Shown here: one piece after another, positions 61,586-61,837 of the stretch
How the letters are laid out: every line of letters begins with the position of its first letter
Position numbering within the stretch: the stretch's first letter is position 1
Assembly (NCBI GenBank): GCA_027023445.1
Contig: JALVVK010000015.1
Coordinates: 1 to 61,837 of the forward strand
DNA: 61,837 nt
Source of the DNA: Deltaproteobacteria bacterium
GTDB taxonomy: Bacteria > Desulfobacterota > Dissulfuribacteria > Dissulfuribacterales > JALVPX01
Direction: 5' to 3'
Made by a program: the position numbers and the translations under genes
Notes under the pieces: generated by a model
The model's database searches: none
Seen by the model: only the letters and a program-made list of their open reading frames with translations
What the model was told of the DNA's origin: nothing

Positions 61586-61837
61586 TTTTTCTCCTTTTTC
61601 CGGGGAAAACCTGCAATCTCAAACCCGGATAATGTGTCTGTTGTTTTTTTAAAAACGCCGTTCTGTCAACTGATACGCATGGTTACTGTGAAAATACAAT
61701 GTTAAATGGTAACTGAAGTTTCCCAAAAATGTTTCATGCCGCCATCCGTAGTAGTGCGGTTACAACGGAATTTATCACCGGTTTGACGGGTGGCGGGCAA
61801 AGTATTGCAAAATCCTCGCTGAGCGCTGCCTTTGCCA

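Overview
The window is a gene-dense bacterial chromosomal segment. Gene content and order suggest a Desulfobacterota/deltaproteobacterium-like Gram-negative, but taxonomy is inferred only. I recognise about 65 protein genes. They include: coaX; an LPS-core cluster (waaA, hldE kinase, two heptosyltransferases, gmhB) with rlmB, gmk, remA and yicC; glnE; a Tat-type beta carbonic anhydrase; a radical SAM / deaminase / Cys-cluster trio; purM, ihfA, ftsY and gltX; an HDOD protein divergent from an NtrB/NtrC-like pair; tmk, Smr and ldh; dapA-dapB-FAH-dapL-folK; a long minus-strand run rplU-rpmA-obgE-proB-proA-nadD-rsfS-gpmI-ABC ATPase-lon-M20; a CBS/antiporter/CBS/methyltransferase operon; aroB; a DUF2589-like locus; and scpA-trpS-M50. 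I saw no rRNA, recognisable tRNA, CRISPR, phage or transposase gene. The most interesting signals are: (1) glnE is interrupted by one in-frame TAG at a conserved WEH-Q-ALVRAR site; (2) a MITE-like element with 11-bp terminal inverted repeats and an ATAAA duplication is nested in another repeat, with a longer second copy and a possible excision footprint; (3) a family of modular intergenic repeats with shared boundary motifs and exchangeable cores abuts or supplies gene stop codons; (4) three DUF2589-like proteins are clustered with a micro-ORF, a small protein and an exported protein.
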